This document shows, piece by piece, positions 20,619 to 33,311 of a stretch of 64,000 nt of DNA. Both the position numbers and the translations under genes were made by a program. Source of the DNA: Hyphomicrobiales bacterium (lineage in GTDB: Bacteria; Pseudomonadota; Alphaproteobacteria; Rhizobiales; Rhizobiaceae); NCBI GenBank assembly GCA_900473745.1, contig UCMW01000001.1:93091-157090 (forward strand). Reading direction: 5' to 3'. The notes beneath the pieces were generated by a model. That model was not told where the DNA came from. It made no database searches and saw nothing but the letters and a program-made list of their open reading frames with translations. How positions within the stretch are numbered: position 1 is the first letter of the stretch; each line of letters opens with the position of its first letter.

Positions 20619-21269
20619 ATGATCAGGCTTGAAGCCGAAAATCTTTCAGCGCGCCGTGGCGAGGATCTGATTTTCGTTAATGTTTCCTTTACGTTGGCTG
20701 CCGGCGAGGCACTGGTTCTCACGGGCCGAAACGGGTCGGGAAAATCGACATTGTTGCGTGTCGTGGCAGGGCTGCTTCGCCCGGAAACGGGACGTGCCGT
20801 CTGCTTTTCGCAAGCCCATGACGAAGTGCGTCCTGCAGGTGAACTTAGCCACTATCTCGGTCACCGCAACGGTATGAAACGAGAATTGACGGTCGCTGAG
20901 AATCTGACCTTCTGGAAATCCTTCCTGGGTGACCTCGGCATGGGGCAAAGCCTCGAGGTCGAAGAGGCGGCTGCCGCCGTCGATCTGGCCGGAATTACGC
21001 ATCTCCCCTATGGCTATCTCTCTGCCGGTCAGCAACGGCGCTTCGCCATGGCGCGCCTTTTGGTCGCCTATCGGCCGGTCTGGATTCTCGACGAGCCGAC
21101 AGCGGCTCTCGACCGTCGTGCCGACGCCATGTTCGAGGAACTTGTCCGGCGACACCGGCAGGCAGGCGGCATCGTGCTTGCCGCGACCCACCAGCCCCTC
21201 GGCATGGAGGGTGCGACAAACCTGGAGATGCTGGGCTTCGACGGTGTGGAAGAGGAGTATTCCGCATGA
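20619..21269 (+). CDS. ccmA: Cytochrome c biogenesis ATPase CcmA
   Basis: The 216-residue ABC ATPase has Walker A GRNGSGKST, signature region LSAGQQRR and Walker B WILDEPTAAL. With CcmB, CcmC and CcmD it drives release of haem-loaded CcmE in System I cytochrome c maturation. The start at 20619 leaves the usual N-terminus (MIRLEAENLSARRGED). An earlier in-frame ATG at 20586 lies within a 7-bp hairpin (ATGAGGC-AG-GCCTCAT) and is less likely. ccmB overlaps by 4 bases. Confidence 0.95.
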   Translation: MIRLEAENLSARRGEDLIFVNVSFTLAAGEALVLTGRNGSGKSTLLRVVAGLLRPETGRAVCFSQAHDEVRPAGELSHYLGHRNGMKRELTVAENLTFWKSFLGDLGMGQSLEVEEAAAAVDLAGITHLPYGYLSAGQQRRFAMARLLVAYRPVWILDEPTAALDRRADAMFEELVRRHRQAGGIVLAATHQPLGMEGATNLEMLGFDGVEEEYSA

Positions 21270-21925
21270 TGGCGCTCTTCCTCAGAGACCTGAAGCTCTC
21301 GGTGCGTGCCGGTGGCGGCGCATTGATCGGCGTGCTTTTCTTTACGACCGTCGTTGCCGTCATCCCATTCGGTGTCGGCCCGGATCTCAATCTGCTTTCC
21401 CGCATCGGTCCGGCCATCGTCTGGATCGGGGCTCTGCTGTCGGCGCTGCTTGGCCTCGATCGGCTCTTCCAGGCCGAGAGGGACGACGGTTCGCTTGATA
21501 TCCTGCTGATGCAGGAAACACCCCTGGTTCTCACCGTGCTGGTCAAGTGCCTTGCACACTGGGTCGCGACAGGGCTGCCTCTCGTCGTCGCCTCCCCCCT
21601 GCTCGGCCTGTTCATGAATATGGATGAAGTCGCCATCGGCGCTGTGATGCTGACCCTGCTGGTCGGATCGCCTGCCATCACCTTTATCGGAGCGGCAGGT
21701 GCAGCCGTGGCTGTCGCCCTGCCCCGTGGTGGTCTGCTGGTGTCCATCCTCGTGTTGCCGCTTGCCGTCCCTGTGCTGATCTTCGGGGTCAGTGCGTCCT
21801 ATGCGGCGGTCGAGGACCCGGCCCCGTTCCTGCCGCCCTTCATGTTTCTCTCGGCCATCACGCTTCTCTTCGCCGTGATCGGACCCGTGGGTGCGGCTGC
21901 AGCTTTGCGCAGTTCGGCAGACTGA
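21266..21925 (+). CDS. ccmB: Haem exporter membrane protein CcmB
   Basis: The 219-residue protein has about six hydrophobic segments and the CcmB family pattern, including FLRDLKLSVRAGGGALIG at the N-terminus and LLMQETPLVLTVLVKCLAHW mid-protein. It is the permease-like partner of CcmA in the inner membrane. Its start overlaps ccmA by 4 bases (ATGA), indicating coupling, and ccmC follows after 59 bases. Confidence 0.95.
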   Translation: MMALFLRDLKLSVRAGGGALIGVLFFTTVVAVIPFGVGPDLNLLSRIGPAIVWIGALLSALLGLDRLFQAERDDGSLDILLMQETPLVLTVLVKCLAHWVATGLPLVVASPLLGLFMNMDEVAIGAVMLTLLVGSPAITFIGAAGAAVAVALPRGGLLVSILVLPLAVPVLIFGVSASYAAVEDPAPFLPPFMFLSAITLLFAVIGPVGAAAALRSSAD

Positions 21926-21984
21926 GGCATCTCGGCTTGACCAGGATCAATTGCAGGCGGGATTGAGACAGGCTAAAACACAGC

Positions 21985-22752
21985 ATGACCGACAACAGCA
22001 TTGCCATTACCAAAATCGGCGACCTCGCCAATCCGACACGATTCCTGGCGCTGGTCGCGCGGATCCTGCCCTGGTTTGCCGGCATCACTGTGCTGCTTTT
22101 TGCGGTGGGGCTCTATTTCGGCTTCGCTTCGGAGACCGACTATCAGCAAGGTGACACCGTGCGCATCATGTATGTGCACGTGCCGGCCGCTTGGCTCTCG
22201 ATGATGTGTTACTCCGTGATGGCACTCTCGGCGATCGGCACACTCGTCTGGCGACATCCGCTCGCCGATGTCAGCCACAAGGCGGCCGCCCCACTCGGCG
22301 CCGCCTTCACGCTGATCGCGCTCATCACCGGCTCTCTCTGGGGCAAGCCTATGTGGGGCACGTGGTGGGTGTGGGATGCGCGTCTCACGTCGGTCTTCGT
22401 GCTGTTCCTGATGTATCTGGGGCTCATCGCGCTCAACCGGGCTGTGGACGATCCTTCCAAGGCCGCGCGTGTGAGCGCTGTCCTGATCCTTGTTGGTTTC
22501 GTCAATATTCCGATCATCAAGTTTTCAGTCGACTGGTGGAACACACTGCACCAGCCTGCAAGCGTGGTGCGGCTGGACGGACCGACCATCGACCCGGAAT
22601 TCCTCTGGCCGCTGCTGATCATGGCGCTGGCATTCACCATGCTGTTCTTCACGCTGCATCTGGCGGCGATGCGCAACGAGATCTGGCGCCGCCGAGTGGG
22701 AGCGCAGCGGCGTTTGGCTGCACGTCAGGCCGGTCGGGAGCATGCGGCATGA
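21985..22752 (+). CDS. ccmC: Haem-handling membrane protein CcmC
   Basis: The 255-residue protein has six hydrophobic helices and the tryptophan-rich WWD signature (WGTWWVWDARLTS). Flanking histidines (YVHVPAAW and WWNTLHQPASV) are known axial haem ligands in CcmC. It loads haem onto the chaperone CcmE on the periplasmic side. CcmE, CcmF, CcmH and CcmI are not in this window; in rhizobia they usually form a separate cycHJKL locus. Confidence 0.97.
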   Translation: MTDNSIAITKIGDLANPTRFLALVARILPWFAGITVLLFAVGLYFGFASETDYQQGDTVRIMYVHVPAAWLSMMCYSVMALSAIGTLVWRHPLADVSHKAAAPLGAAFTLIALITGSLWGKPMWGTWWVWDARLTSVFVLFLMYLGLIALNRAVDDPSKAARVSAVLILVGFVNIPIIKFSVDWWNTLHQPASVVRLDGPTIDPEFLWPLLIMALAFTMLFFTLHLAAMRNEIWRRRVGAQRRLAARQAGREHAA

Positions 22753-22928
22753 GCCACGCCTTTTACGTCATCGGGTCGTATGCGCTGACCGCCGGCATCT
22801 GTCTTGCCTTGACCGGCTGGGTGTATCTCGACGGTCGCGCGCGGCAGGCGGAACTCAGGATGCTTGAGGCTCAGGGCATTCGCCGCCGATCGGCGTCGGC
22901 CTCCTTTGGTGAGGATGCCGGTACATGA
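22749..22928 (+). CDS. ccmD: Haem exporter protein CcmD
   Basis: This 59-residue protein overlaps ccmC by 4 bases upstream and ccmG by 4 bases downstream. It has one membrane helix (about residues 5-27, FYVIGSYALTAGICLALTGW) and a charged cytoplasmic tail with RRRSASASFGEDAGT. CcmD is a small subunit of the CcmABC complex needed to release holo-CcmE. The position between ccmC and ccmG and the topology make the call secure. Confidence 0.92.
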   Translation: MSHAFYVIGSYALTAGICLALTGWVYLDGRARQAELRMLEAQGIRRRSASASFGEDAGT

Positions 22929-23515
22929 CGCAGCAGACCGAAAGCGAAGCTGCTACCGGCAAGGGACGCGGGCGCTATCTGATCGCGGCGTTGCCGCTCC
23001 TGCTGTTTGCGGGGCTCGCGGCCATCTTCATGACCCAGCTGCAATCCGGCCGCGACGTGTCCGAAATCCCCTCGGCATTGCTCGGCACCAAGGCGCCGGT
23101 GCTTCAACTCGCGGCCCTCGACGGCTCGGAGCGCCCGGCGCTCACGACGGCCGCGATCACAGGCAAGCTCACTCTCGTCAATGTGTTCGCGTCCTGGTGC
23201 GTGCCCTGCCGGCAGGAGCATCCCATGCTGCTGGAACTCTCGAAGGATCCGCGGGTCAATGTGGTCGGCATCAACTACAAGGACCGCAACGACAATGCGC
23301 TGCGGTTCCTGGGGGAACTCGGCAATCCCTATTCTGCGATCGGTGTCGATCCCAACGGAAAGGCCGCGATCGACTGGGGTGTCTACGGCATCCCGGAAAG
23401 CTATCTCGTCGGCGCGGACGGCACGATCCTCTACAAGAAGGTCGGGCCCTTCGATCCGGAAAGCTTCGAAACGCAGCTGATGCCGGCTATCGAGAAAGCG
23501 CTGCAGGGCCCCTGA
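22925..23515 (+). CDS. ccmG: Thiol:disulfide interchange protein CcmG/DsbE
   Basis: The 196-residue protein has an N-terminal membrane anchor (about residues 17-38) and a periplasmic thioredoxin-like domain. The reducing CxxC is C92-V-P-C95, within the family motif FASWCVPCRQEHP. The GVYGIPESYLV block with its cis-Pro is also typical. It keeps the apocytochrome c CxxCH cysteines reduced for haem ligation. It is the last gene of the ccm operon and is convergent with the DUF2585 gene, 3 bases away. Confidence 0.97.
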   Translation: MTQQTESEAATGKGRGRYLIAALPLLLFAGLAAIFMTQLQSGRDVSEIPSALLGTKAPVLQLAALDGSERPALTTAAITGKLTLVNVFASWCVPCRQEHPMLLELSKDPRVNVVGINYKDRNDNALRFLGELGNPYSAIGVDPNGKAAIDWGVYGIPESYLVGADGTILYKKVGPFDPESFETQLMPAIEKALQGP

Positions 23516-23518
23516 GCG

Positions 23519-24109
23519 TCAGAGCGCTGCCTGCCACGTCTTTACGGCTTCGATCGGCCAGACCAACATCACGACATTCAGGGTCAGATTATCCCGGATG
23601 ATGAAGGCGGTGAGGACCTCGAACACGAGGGCGATTGCAACGGTCAGCCAGATCGGTGCGCGGGCTGCAAAGAAGAATCCGGCGATCATGGCCATCATGT
23701 CCATCCCGGAATTCAGAATGCTGTCGCCTGTATAGCCGACAGCCATGGTGGCGGTCCGGTAGCGGTCGATGCCAACAGGCGAATTTTCGAGGATCTCCCA
23801 CGCGGCCTCGATCAGGGCCGAAAGCGCAAGCTTGGCGGTGATCGGCTTCCTGCGCATCACGAGCCAGCCCAGGCCGTAGAAAAGGAAGCCGTGGATGATG
23901 TGCGACGGCGTGTACCAGTCGAACAGGTGCTGCGAGTTGCCGGGCGTATTCACGCCGGCTTCAAAGAGCTTCACGTAGCCGCATTCACAGATCCAGATTC
24001 GACCCATGAGATACTGGGAGACGATCTGAACCAGGATGATGACGAAGGTCACCGCCAGCCAGAAACGAGTCGTGGCGTGTTCGCTGCCCTGGCTGGTCGT
24101 GCTGTTCAT
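23519..24109 (-). CDS. DUF2585 (UPF0314) membrane protein
   Basis: The 196-residue protein has about five hydrophobic segments. It carries the DUF2585 core ([17 protein letters not shown] and [19 protein letters not shown]), a family confined mainly to Rhizobiales. The Cys-Glu-Cys and the His residues are suggestive of metal binding, but no function is established. It overlaps the yciB gene by 4 bases and ends the dapF-mtaB-ftsY-yciB run. Confidence 0.9.
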   Translation of the reverse strand: MNSTTSQGSEHATTRFWLAVTFVIILVQIVSQYLMGRIWICECGYVKLFEAGVNTPGNSQHLFDWYTPSHIIHGFLFYGLGWLVMRRKPITAKLALSALIEAAWEILENSPVGIDRYRTATMAVGYTGDSILNSGMDMMAMIAGFFFAARAPIWLTVAIALVFEVLTAFIIRDNLTLNVVMLVWPIEAVKTWQAAL

Positions 24110-24747
24110 TTCTGTTCCTTGTCTTCCAGCGAGTGCTTCATGATCAGCGGCATCTGCGCCAGTGTGAAGAGGATGGTGATCGGCATCGTGCCCCAGACCT
24201 TGAAGCTGACCCAGACATCATCCGAGAAGTTGCGCCAGACGACCTCGTTCAGAACTGCGAGGAAAAGGAAGAAGATGCCCCAGCGCAGCGTCAGCTTGCG
24301 CCAGCCCTCTGCATCCAGCTGGAAAGCGGCGTTGAAGACATAGCCCAGCAGTGACGTGCCGAAGGCGAGACCACCAAGCAGCGTAACGCCGAACAGCGTG
24401 TTGACGATGGTCGGCTTCATCTTGATGAAGGTTTCGTCTTGGAGCCAGATCGACAGGCCGCCGAAGACCATGACGACGATACCCGAGACGAATGGCATGA
24501 CCGGCAAGTGCTTGAAGACGATCTTGGAGATGATCAGCGACAGCACGGTCGCGGCCATGAAGAGGGCGGTCGCAATAAAGAGCGGTCCGCCGATTGCGGT
24601 CAGTCCCGGAAAGGTCTTCGCCAGCCACTCGCCGCGCAGGTTTCCGAAGAAGAAGATCAAAAGCGGCCCGAGTTCGAGCGCCATTTTCAACAGCGGGTTC
24701 TGGCGTTCGGCCTTGGAGGCGTGGGTATCGGTGGACGTATCCGACAT
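24106..24747 (-). CDS. yciB: Septation protein A / YciB-family inner membrane protein
   Basis: The 213-residue protein has about six membrane helices and the IspZ/YciB pattern ([13 protein letters not shown] near the N-terminus, [18 protein letters not shown] mid-protein, [24 protein letters not shown] near the end). Family members affect cell-envelope integrity and septation; the biochemical role is unclear. It lies 27 bases after ftsY and overlaps DUF2585 by 4 bases. Confidence 0.93.
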   Translation of the reverse strand: MSDTSTDTHASKAERQNPLLKMALELGPLLIFFFGNLRGEWLAKTFPGLTAIGGPLFIATALFMAATVLSLIISKIVFKHLPVMPFVSGIVVMVFGGLSIWLQDETFIKMKPTIVNTLFGVTLLGGLAFGTSLLGYVFNAAFQLDAEGWRKLTLRWGIFFLFLAVLNEVVWRNFSDDVWVSFKVWGTMPITILFTLAQMPLIMKHSLEDKEQK

Positions 24748-24774
24748 GGTGTCGTTTCCTAATGTTTCCGGCGC

Positions 24775-26127
24775 TCAGCGCGCGATGCCGGCAATGGCGC
24801 TGGCGAAGTCTTCCGCCTCGAAGGGTTCGAGGTCGTCGATGCCTTCGCCGACGCCGATGAAATAGACGGGCAGCTTGTGCTTGGCGGCGATGGCAACGAG
24901 GATGCCGCCGCGCGCCGTGCCATCGAGCTTGGTCATGATCAGGCCGTTGACGCCCGCCACGTTGCGGAAGATCTCGACCTGCTGCAGGGCGTTCTGGCCC
25001 GTCGTCGCGTCGAGCGTCTGCAGCACGGTGTGCGGCGCATCCGGATCGAGCTTGCCGAGAACGCGGACGATCTTTTCGAGTTCCGCCATCAGTTCCGCCT
25101 TGTTCTGCAGGCGGCCGGCAGTGTCGATGATCAGGACGTCGGCCTTGTCGGCCTTGGCTTTTTCGAAGGCTTCATAGGCAAGGCCTGCGGCATCCGCCCC
25201 AAGCTTGGTGCCGATGAAGGTCGAGCCGGTCCGGTCGGCCCAGATCTTCAGCTGCTCGATAGCAGCTGCGCGGAAGGTGTCGCCGGCAGCGAGCATCACC
25301 TTCAGCCCTGAGCCCGAGAGCTTGGCGGCCAGCTTGCCGATGGTCGTCGTCTTGCCGGTGCCGTTGACACCGACAACGAGGATGACATGCGGCTTGTGGC
25401 TGAGATCGAGGGCCAGGGGTTTGGCCACCGGCTTCAGCACCTTGACGATCTCTGTCGCCATGATCTTGGTGACATCCTCGCCGGTCACATCCTTGCCGTA
25501 GCGCTCGGAGGCCAGCGTGTCCGTGACGCGCAGGGCCGTTTCGACGCCGAGGTCGGCCTGGATCAACAGGTCTTCCAGCTCTTCCAGCGTCTCGTCATCC
25601 AGCTTGCGCTTGGTGAAGAGCGCGGTGATCTGGCTCGTCAGCTGCGAGGAGGTGCGGAAGAGGCCAGCCTTCAGGCGCTGGAACCAGCTCAGCTTTTCCG
25701 CAGGCGCTGGGGCTTCGGGCTCCGGAGCTCTCGCCTCAGCCGCCGCGAAACCTTTGGGCAGAACGGGGACAACGGGCTCCAATGCCGAATCCGAGACGGC
25801 CGTAGATTCACCTTCTGCCTCCGGCTCGTCGGCTGTCACGGCTTGAGCTTCTTCAACCTCTTCCTCGGCTTCCGCCTCGAGCAGTTCGAGCGGCACCATC
25901 GAGAGATCTTCAGGCGAAAGATCATCGGACGGGCTGCCGGCCGTTTCCATTTCTTCTGCGAGAACCGGATCCGCGGCCAAAGGCAAATCTTCGTCGCGAC
26001 CCCTAGGCTCGCTTTCGGCCGAGATCGCAGCCTTCTCCTCGGCCGTCAGCTCCGCCGGCACCGCAGGCGCTTCTGCGGGCTTCTCCTTGCCGAAGGTGAA
26101 GACTTTCTTGATGAAGCCGAAGGCCAT
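24775..26127 (-). CDS. ftsY: Signal recognition particle receptor FtsY
   Basis: The 450-residue SRP receptor GTPase docks SRP-ribosome complexes at the membrane. Residues 1-145 form a Glu/Ala-rich acidic region, usual for proteobacterial FtsY and implicated in membrane binding. The NG domain follows, with G1 VGVNGTGKT near residue 252 and DTAGR and TKLDG further on. The ATG at 26127 is chosen because the family motif [10 protein letters not shown] begins there and because an earlier start (26178) would run into mtaB. Ffh, its partner, is at 34.7 kb. Confidence 0.96.
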   Translation of the reverse strand: MAFGFIKKVFTFGKEKPAEAPAVPAELTAEEKAAISAESEPRGRDEDLPLAADPVLAEEMETAGSPSDDLSPEDLSMVPLELLEAEAEEEVEEAQAVTADEPEAEGESTAVSDSALEPVVPVLPKGFAAAEARAPEPEAPAPAEKLSWFQRLKAGLFRTSSQLTSQITALFTKRKLDDETLEELEDLLIQADLGVETALRVTDTLASERYGKDVTGEDVTKIMATEIVKVLKPVAKPLALDLSHKPHVILVVGVNGTGKTTTIGKLAAKLSGSGLKVMLAAGDTFRAAAIEQLKIWADRTGSTFIGTKLGADAAGLAYEAFEKAKADKADVLIIDTAGRLQNKAELMAELEKIVRVLGKLDPDAPHTVLQTLDATTGQNALQQVEIFRNVAGVNGLIMTKLDGTARGGILVAIAAKHKLPVYFIGVGEGIDDLEPFEAEDFASAIAGIAR

Positions 26128-26146
26128 GGTCACTCTATTCCGTGTG

Positions 26147-27439
26147 TCAGGCAGCAGCACTCGCTGCTGCCGATGCAATCGTCAGATGGCGACCGTTATG
26201 GCCGCCGATCGAGACCTCGACGAGGCTGCCGGGGTTCATGCCGGGCGCTGCGACGAGGGTGAAGTCTTCCGTATGCGCCATTTCGTTGCGCTCGACCAGC
26301 AGCTTCTGGCGGGTGCCGACATGCGAAGCCAGATGCACAGCCTGCAATCTTTCGGCCACCGCGCGGAGCTCCGCGGCCCTTGCCTTGACGAGCGCCCGGT
26401 CGAGCTGAGGCATCCGGGCCGCCGGCGTGCCGGGGCGGGGGCTGTAAGGGAATACATGCAGGTGGGCGATGCCGATTTCCTCGGCGAGGCGCGCGGAGTT
26501 TGCCGCCATCTCCTCGGTCTCTGTCGGGAAACCGGCGATCATGTCGGCACCGAAGGCAAAGCCGGGGCGCAGGCGGCGGACCTGCTCGGCAAAGGTGATG
26601 GCATCGGCGCGCGAATGCCGTCGCTTCATGCGCTTCAGGATCATGTCGTCGCCATGCTGCAGCGACAGATGCAGATGCGGCATGAAGCGCGGCTCGTCAG
26701 CAATCAGGTCGAAGAGATGGCTGTCCGCCTCGATGCTGTCGATCGAGGAGAGGCGCAGGCGCTGGATCTCTGGCACCTGCTTCAGCAGTGTCTTGGCAAG
26801 CAGGCCGAGCGTCGGCGTCCCGGGCAAATCCGCGCCATAGCTCGTCGCGTCCACCCCCGTCAGCACCACCTCGCGATAGCCGTTCTCGACGAGCTTGCGT
26901 GCCTGCTCGACGACGGCGCCCATCGGCACCGAGCGAGAGTTTCCGCGTCCATAGGGAATAATGCAGAAGGTGCAGCGATGGTCGCAGCCATTCTGCACCT
27001 GCAGGAAGCCGCGCACATGACCATCGATATGCGCCACCATTTGCGGTGCCGTCTCGGTCACGCTCATGATGTCGTTGACGGTTACCTTCTCTTCCGCCGA
27101 GACACCGAAATCCGGCAGGCGGCGATAGTGTTCGGCCTTCAGCTTTTCCTCGTTGCCGAGGACGGCGTCGACCTCGGGCATATCAGCGAAGTTTTGCGCC
27201 TCGGTCTGGGCGGCGCAACCGGTGACGATGATGCGAGCTTCCGGGTTTTCCCGGCGTGCCCGGCGGATCGCCTGGCGTGCCTGACGCACGGCCTCCGAGG
27301 TGACCGCACAGGTGTTGACGAGGATCGCGTTGTAGAGGCCGGCCTTGGCGGCCTCGGCCTTCATGACCTCGGATTCATAGGTGTTCAGGCGACAGCCGAA
27401 GGTGATGACCTCGACGGCGCCGTGTCGCGCGGAAGTCAC
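26147..27439 (-). CDS. mtaB: tRNA t6A37 methylthiotransferase MtaB
   Basis: This 430-residue radical-SAM enzyme converts t6A37 to ms2t6A37 in ANN-decoding tRNAs. The N-terminal UPF0004 domain has C16, C44 and C75 for the auxiliary [4Fe-4S] cluster. The radical-SAM cluster is bound by C152, C156 and C159 in [11 protein letters not shown]-terminal TRAM-like region is present. MtaB rather than MiaB or RimO is supported by the [14 protein letters not shown] start. It overlaps dapF by 4 bases, a common alphaproteobacterial arrangement. Confidence 0.95.
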   Translation of the reverse strand: MTSARHGAVEVITFGCRLNTYESEVMKAEAAKAGLYNAILVNTCAVTSEAVRQARQAIRRARRENPEARIIVTGCAAQTEAQNFADMPEVDAVLGNEEKLKAEHYRRLPDFGVSAEEKVTVNDIMSVTETAPQMVAHIDGHVRGFLQVQNGCDHRCTFCIIPYGRGNSRSVPMGAVVEQARKLVENGYREVVLTGVDATSYGADLPGTPTLGLLAKTLLKQVPEIQRLRLSSIDSIEADSHLFDLIADEPRFMPHLHLSLQHGDDMILKRMKRRHSRADAITFAEQVRRLRPGFAFGADMIAGFPTETEEMAANSARLAEEIGIAHLHVFPYSPRPGTPAARMPQLDRALVKARAAELRAVAERLQAVHLASHVGTRQKLLVERNEMAHTEDFTLVAAPGMNPGSLVEVSIGGHNGRHLTIASAAASAAA

Positions 27440-28344
27440 GGGGTGGCGGCCTCTGCATCGGCGCTCACATCGCGCTGCCAGCCGCCGGTCGTCGGATCAA
27501 CCGTGCCGGACCACTCCCATTCGGCAGGGCCGGTCATGACGACCTTGTCGTCGGGGCGCCAGTCGATGGTGAGCGTGCCGCGATTGGGGCTCGACGCCAC
27601 CGTGATCGTCACCTTGCGTTCCGTGCGACCGGTGCGGGCGGCGGACACGCCAGCGGCACAGGCAGCCGAGCCGCAGGCGAGCGTCAGGCCGGCGCCGCGC
27701 TCCCAGGTGCGCGTGATCATGGTTGTTTTCGAGGTGACCTGGGCCAGCGTGATATTGGCCTTTTCCGGAAAGATCGGATGGTTTTCCAGGAGCGGACCGA
27801 AGCGTTCCAGATCATAGGTCGCCGGATCTCGATCGACCCAGAAGACGGCATGCGGATTGCCCATCGACATGGCCGAGGGCGAATGCAGGATCGGCGCGTC
27901 GATCGGGCCGATCTGCAGCTCGATGCGGCTGGTGTCGTGGAATTCTTCCGAGAGCGGGATCTTGTCCCAGGCGAAGACGGGCTTGCCCATGTCGACGGAG
28001 ATCGTGCCATCAGGATGCTCGACGGCGTTCAGAATGCCGGCAATGGTCTGGAAGGTGAAGCTCTTGCGGCCGGTTTCGCTGGCAAGTGCCTGCACCACGC
28101 AGCGCGTGCCGTTGCCACAGGCCTGCGCCTTCGAGCCATCGCAGTTCAGGATGTCGATATAGGCATCAGTGCCATCGACCTTGGGATCATGGATCGCCAT
28201 GATCTGGTCGAAGGCGGTCGCTGGGTCGGCGGCGAGCGCAATCGCGGCAGCTGGGGTCACCCGGTCGGTGCGACCGCGCATGTCGACGACCAGGATCTTG
28301 TTGCCAAGCCCGTTCATCCTAGCGAATTCGACCCGATCCGACAT
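27436..28344 (-). CDS. dapF: Diaminopimelate epimerase
   Basis: The 302-residue PLP-independent epimerase converts LL- to meso-diaminopimelate for peptidoglycan and lysine. Both catalytic cysteines are visible, one in ACGNGTRC and one in ACGSAACA. The two-fold pseudo-symmetric fold is reflected in repeats such as [12 protein letters not shown]. The start at 28344 matches the family N-terminus; an upstream ATG at 28434 would add 30 unlike residues. It is the first gene of the dapF-mtaB-ftsY-yciB-DUF2585 run. Confidence 0.97.
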   Translation of the reverse strand: MSDRVEFARMNGLGNKILVVDMRGRTDRVTPAAAIALAADPATAFDQIMAIHDPKVDGTDAYIDILNCDGSKAQACGNGTRCVVQALASETGRKSFTFQTIAGILNAVEHPDGTISVDMGKPVFAWDKIPLSEEFHDTSRIELQIGPIDAPILHSPSAMSMGNPHAVFWVDRDPATYDLERFGPLLENHPIFPEKANITLAQVTSKTTMITRTWERGAGLTLACGSAACAAGVSAARTGRTERKVTITVASSPNRGTLTIDWRPDDKVVMTGPAEWEWSGTVDPTTGGWQRDVSADAEAATP

Positions 28345-28462
28345 CGTCACTCCATACAACTGCACTTTCAACCTATATGGCGGAAATACAGCCGAATTAC
28401 CAGTGGAGCGCCCAAACCGCGCGTGCAAGGTCAATCAACGCGGCATTCGCTGCGGCGTGCGG

Positions 28463-28623
28463 CCCCCCCTCTGTCACTGCGTGACATCTCCCCCACACGG
28501 GGGGAGAGAGTGGGTGCCCGGCGCCAGCTCTGTGCAAGCCCATCCCGCTGTCGACGGGCAGGAAGCTCAGTCGTATTCCGCTCTCCCCCCGTGTGGGGGA
28601 GATGCCCGGCAGGGCAGAGGGGG
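28463..28623. repeat. RIME-type palindromic intergenic element
   Basis: Two nearly identical inverted arms of about 43 bp (28465-28508 and 28581-28623) surround a spacer of about 70 bp. Each arm contains CATCTCCCCCACACGGGG and ends in a CCCCCTCTG-like edge. The size, the arms and the intergenic site between thiE and dapF match the rhizobial RIME family. Such elements are non-coding and can fold into long hairpins in the transcript. Confidence 0.8.
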
Positions 28624-28647
28624 TAGCCTCGCGCCAGTGCCATCAAG

Positions 28648-29265
28648 TCAAGTTGGAACAAGCCTCCAGTTCTCCGTCGCCTCAAGCCATTCCCGGGTTC
28701 GCGCCTCGGCATCTGCATGCAAAGTAATGTCCGTCACTACCGCCGCACTGTCTGCACCTGCTGCAAACACACCGGGAAGCCGGTCAGGGCAAAGCCCGCC
28801 AATGGCGACCAGGGGCAAGGGGGCGATCTTTTCCTTCCACACCGTCAGCCGTTCCAGGCCCTGCGGCGCCCAGGGCATCTTCTTCAGGATCGTCGGATAG
28901 ACGGGGCCGAGGGCGACATAATCAGGCTTGGCGGCCAGCGCCGTTTCGAGTTCCGCCTCGTCGTGTGTCGAGAGGCCAAGCTTCAGGCCTGCACGGCGGA
29001 TGGCTGCGAGGTCTGCCGTGGCCAGATCCTCCTGGCCGAGATGCACGAAGTCGCAGCCCTCGTCGATGGCGATCTGCCAGTGGTCGTTGATGATCAACTG
29101 GCAGCCGTGATCGACACAACATTGCCGGGCGCGGCGGATGTGCTGGCGAAGCACATTTCCCTCGGCGTCCTTCATCCGCAACTGCACCAGTTTGACTCCT
29201 AGGGGCACAAGGCGCTCGATCCAGTCGGCGCTGTCGACAATGAGGTAGAAGGGGTCGAGTTTCAT
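28648..29265 (-). CDS. thiE: Thiamine phosphate synthase
   Basis: The 205-residue TIM-barrel enzyme joins the HMP pyrophosphate and thiazole phosphate moieties to give thiamine phosphate. Family blocks include [12 protein letters not shown] (pyrophosphate/Mg region), [28 protein letters not shown] and [10 protein letters not shown]. The start overlaps thiG by 4 bases. It is the last gene of the thiCOSGE operon; a RIME element lies just downstream. Confidence 0.95.
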   Translation of the reverse strand: MKLDPFYLIVDSADWIERLVPLGVKLVQLRMKDAEGNVLRQHIRRARQCCVDHGCQLIINDHWQIAIDEGCDFVHLGQEDLATADLAAIRRAGLKLGLSTHDEAELETALAAKPDYVALGPVYPTILKKMPWAPQGLERLTVWKEKIAPLPLVAIGGLCPDRLPGVFAAGADSAAVVTDITLHADAEARTREWLEATENWRLVPT

Positions 29266-30038
29266 GCGAAGACCCCCTTTCCGATGACGGGTGTTGACGG
29301 TACCGCCATATCACGCGGCTCCAGCATGCCGGCTCGACGGGCGATGCGTCCTGCCTCAGTCGCCTTGGCAAAGGCCTCGGCCATATCAGCCGGATCACCA
29401 GCGCTGGCGACGGCGGTGTTGAGCAGCACGGCGTCATAGCCGAGTTCCATCACCGCTGTGGCATGGGAGGGGCGACCGATGCCGGCATCGACTATCAGCG
29501 GCACGTCGGGGAATTCCGCCCGCATGGATTTGAGTGCCGGCAGATTCTGTGGCCCCATGGCGCTGCCGATCGGCGCACACCAGGGCATCAGCACCCGGCA
29601 TCCGGCGGTGAGCAGCTTTTCCCCGACCACCAGATCGTCGGTCGTGTAGGGAAAAACCTCGAAGCCCTCGCTCACAAGGATCTTCGCCGCCTCCACCAGT
29701 TCGAAAACATCAGGCTGCAGCGTGTCGTGATGGCCGATCACCTCGAGCTTGATCCAGTTTGTGCCAAAGACCTCTCGCGCCATCTTTGCCGTCAGCACTG
29801 CCTCGCTCGCACTGTGGCAGCCGGCGGTGTTGGGCAGGACGTGCACGCCGAGATCGCGGATGAGCTGGAAGAAGGCGCCGCCCGCCTTGCCGCCTGCGGT
29901 TTCCCGGCGCAGCGAGACAGTGACGATCTCGGTCTTCGATCGCCGTACAGCTTCTGCCAGCACCGCCGGCGAGGGGTAGCGCGCGGTGCCGAGCAGCAGC
30001 CGAGAGGAGACGGTCTTGCCATAGAGTTCCAGGGCCAT
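29262..30038 (-). CDS. thiG: Thiazole synthase
   Basis: The 258-residue TIM-barrel protein forms the thiazole phosphate ring from deoxyxylulose phosphate, ThiS thiocarboxylate and the ThiO product. Visible family blocks are [26 protein letters not shown] and the phosphate-binding [11 protein letters not shown] followed by [12 protein letters not shown]. It lies 1 base after thiS and overlaps thiE by 4 bases. Confidence 0.96.
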   Translation of the reverse strand: MALELYGKTVSSRLLLGTARYPSPAVLAEAVRRSKTEIVTVSLRRETAGGKAGGAFFQLIRDLGVHVLPNTAGCHSASEAVLTAKMAREVFGTNWIKLEVIGHHDTLQPDVFELVEAAKILVSEGFEVFPYTTDDLVVGEKLLTAGCRVLMPWCAPIGSAMGPQNLPALKSMRAEFPDVPLIVDAGIGRPSHATAVMELGYDAVLLNTAVASAGDPADMAEAFAKATEAGRIARRAGMLEPRDMAVPSTPVIGKGVFA

Positions 30039-30039
30039 C

Positions 30040-30233
30040 TCAGCCTCCCTGCATGGGCGAAAGGATCTCGATCCGGTCGCCCTCCTTCAAAGGATGGGCG
30101 GCGCGCTCCTCGCGGTGAACGAGGTCACCATTGACGGCGGTTGCCAGCCAGTCACCCTCGTAGTCGAGCTTGGCGACCAGATCGGCGAGGCTGCCCGCAT
30201 CGAGCTCCAGGTTTTCTCCGTTCACGGTGAGCT

Positions 30234-30237
<4 letters not shown>
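30040..30237 (-). CDS. thiS: Sulfur carrier protein ThiS
   Basis: This 65-residue ubiquitin-like protein ends in the required Gly-Gly (SPMQGG). The C-terminus is adenylated and converted to a thiocarboxylate that donates sulfur to ThiG. The N-terminus [12 protein letters not shown] forms the first beta strand of the fold. It overlaps thiO by 4 bases and precedes thiG by 1 base. Confidence 0.95.
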
Positions 30238-33091
<2,854 letters not shown>

Positions 33092-33156
33092 TCAGCCGGA
33101 ATGATGGAAAGACGCCACGGGATTCGGGTTTTCGAATCGTCGTTTTTGCAGCGCTC

Positions 33157-33256
33157 GCACCGTCCCTACGCCAGTATGAACTGGATCAGGTTCAACGGGT
33201 CACCGCGCTGCCATCAGGCGTAGCGATATCTCAGCCCCTTGTCGGGACACCCCTGG
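33157..33256 (-). promoter_or_regulatory. TPP riboswitch (THI element) before thiC
   Basis: Read on the minus strand, the leader contains the conserved TPP-riboswitch landmarks in order: GGGGTGTC near the 5' end, CTGAGA, the variable helix, GAACCTGATC and finally TAGGGA. It lies about 105 bases before thiC. Binding of thiamine pyrophosphate should lower thiCOSGE expression, probably at translation initiation as in other Gram-negatives. No long T tract is seen between it and thiC. Confidence 0.95.
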
Positions 33257-33311
33257 TGAATGTCTGAAGTCTGGCCAAAAGCGGCCGGTCTGTCAACGCG
33301 GAACCTGAACC

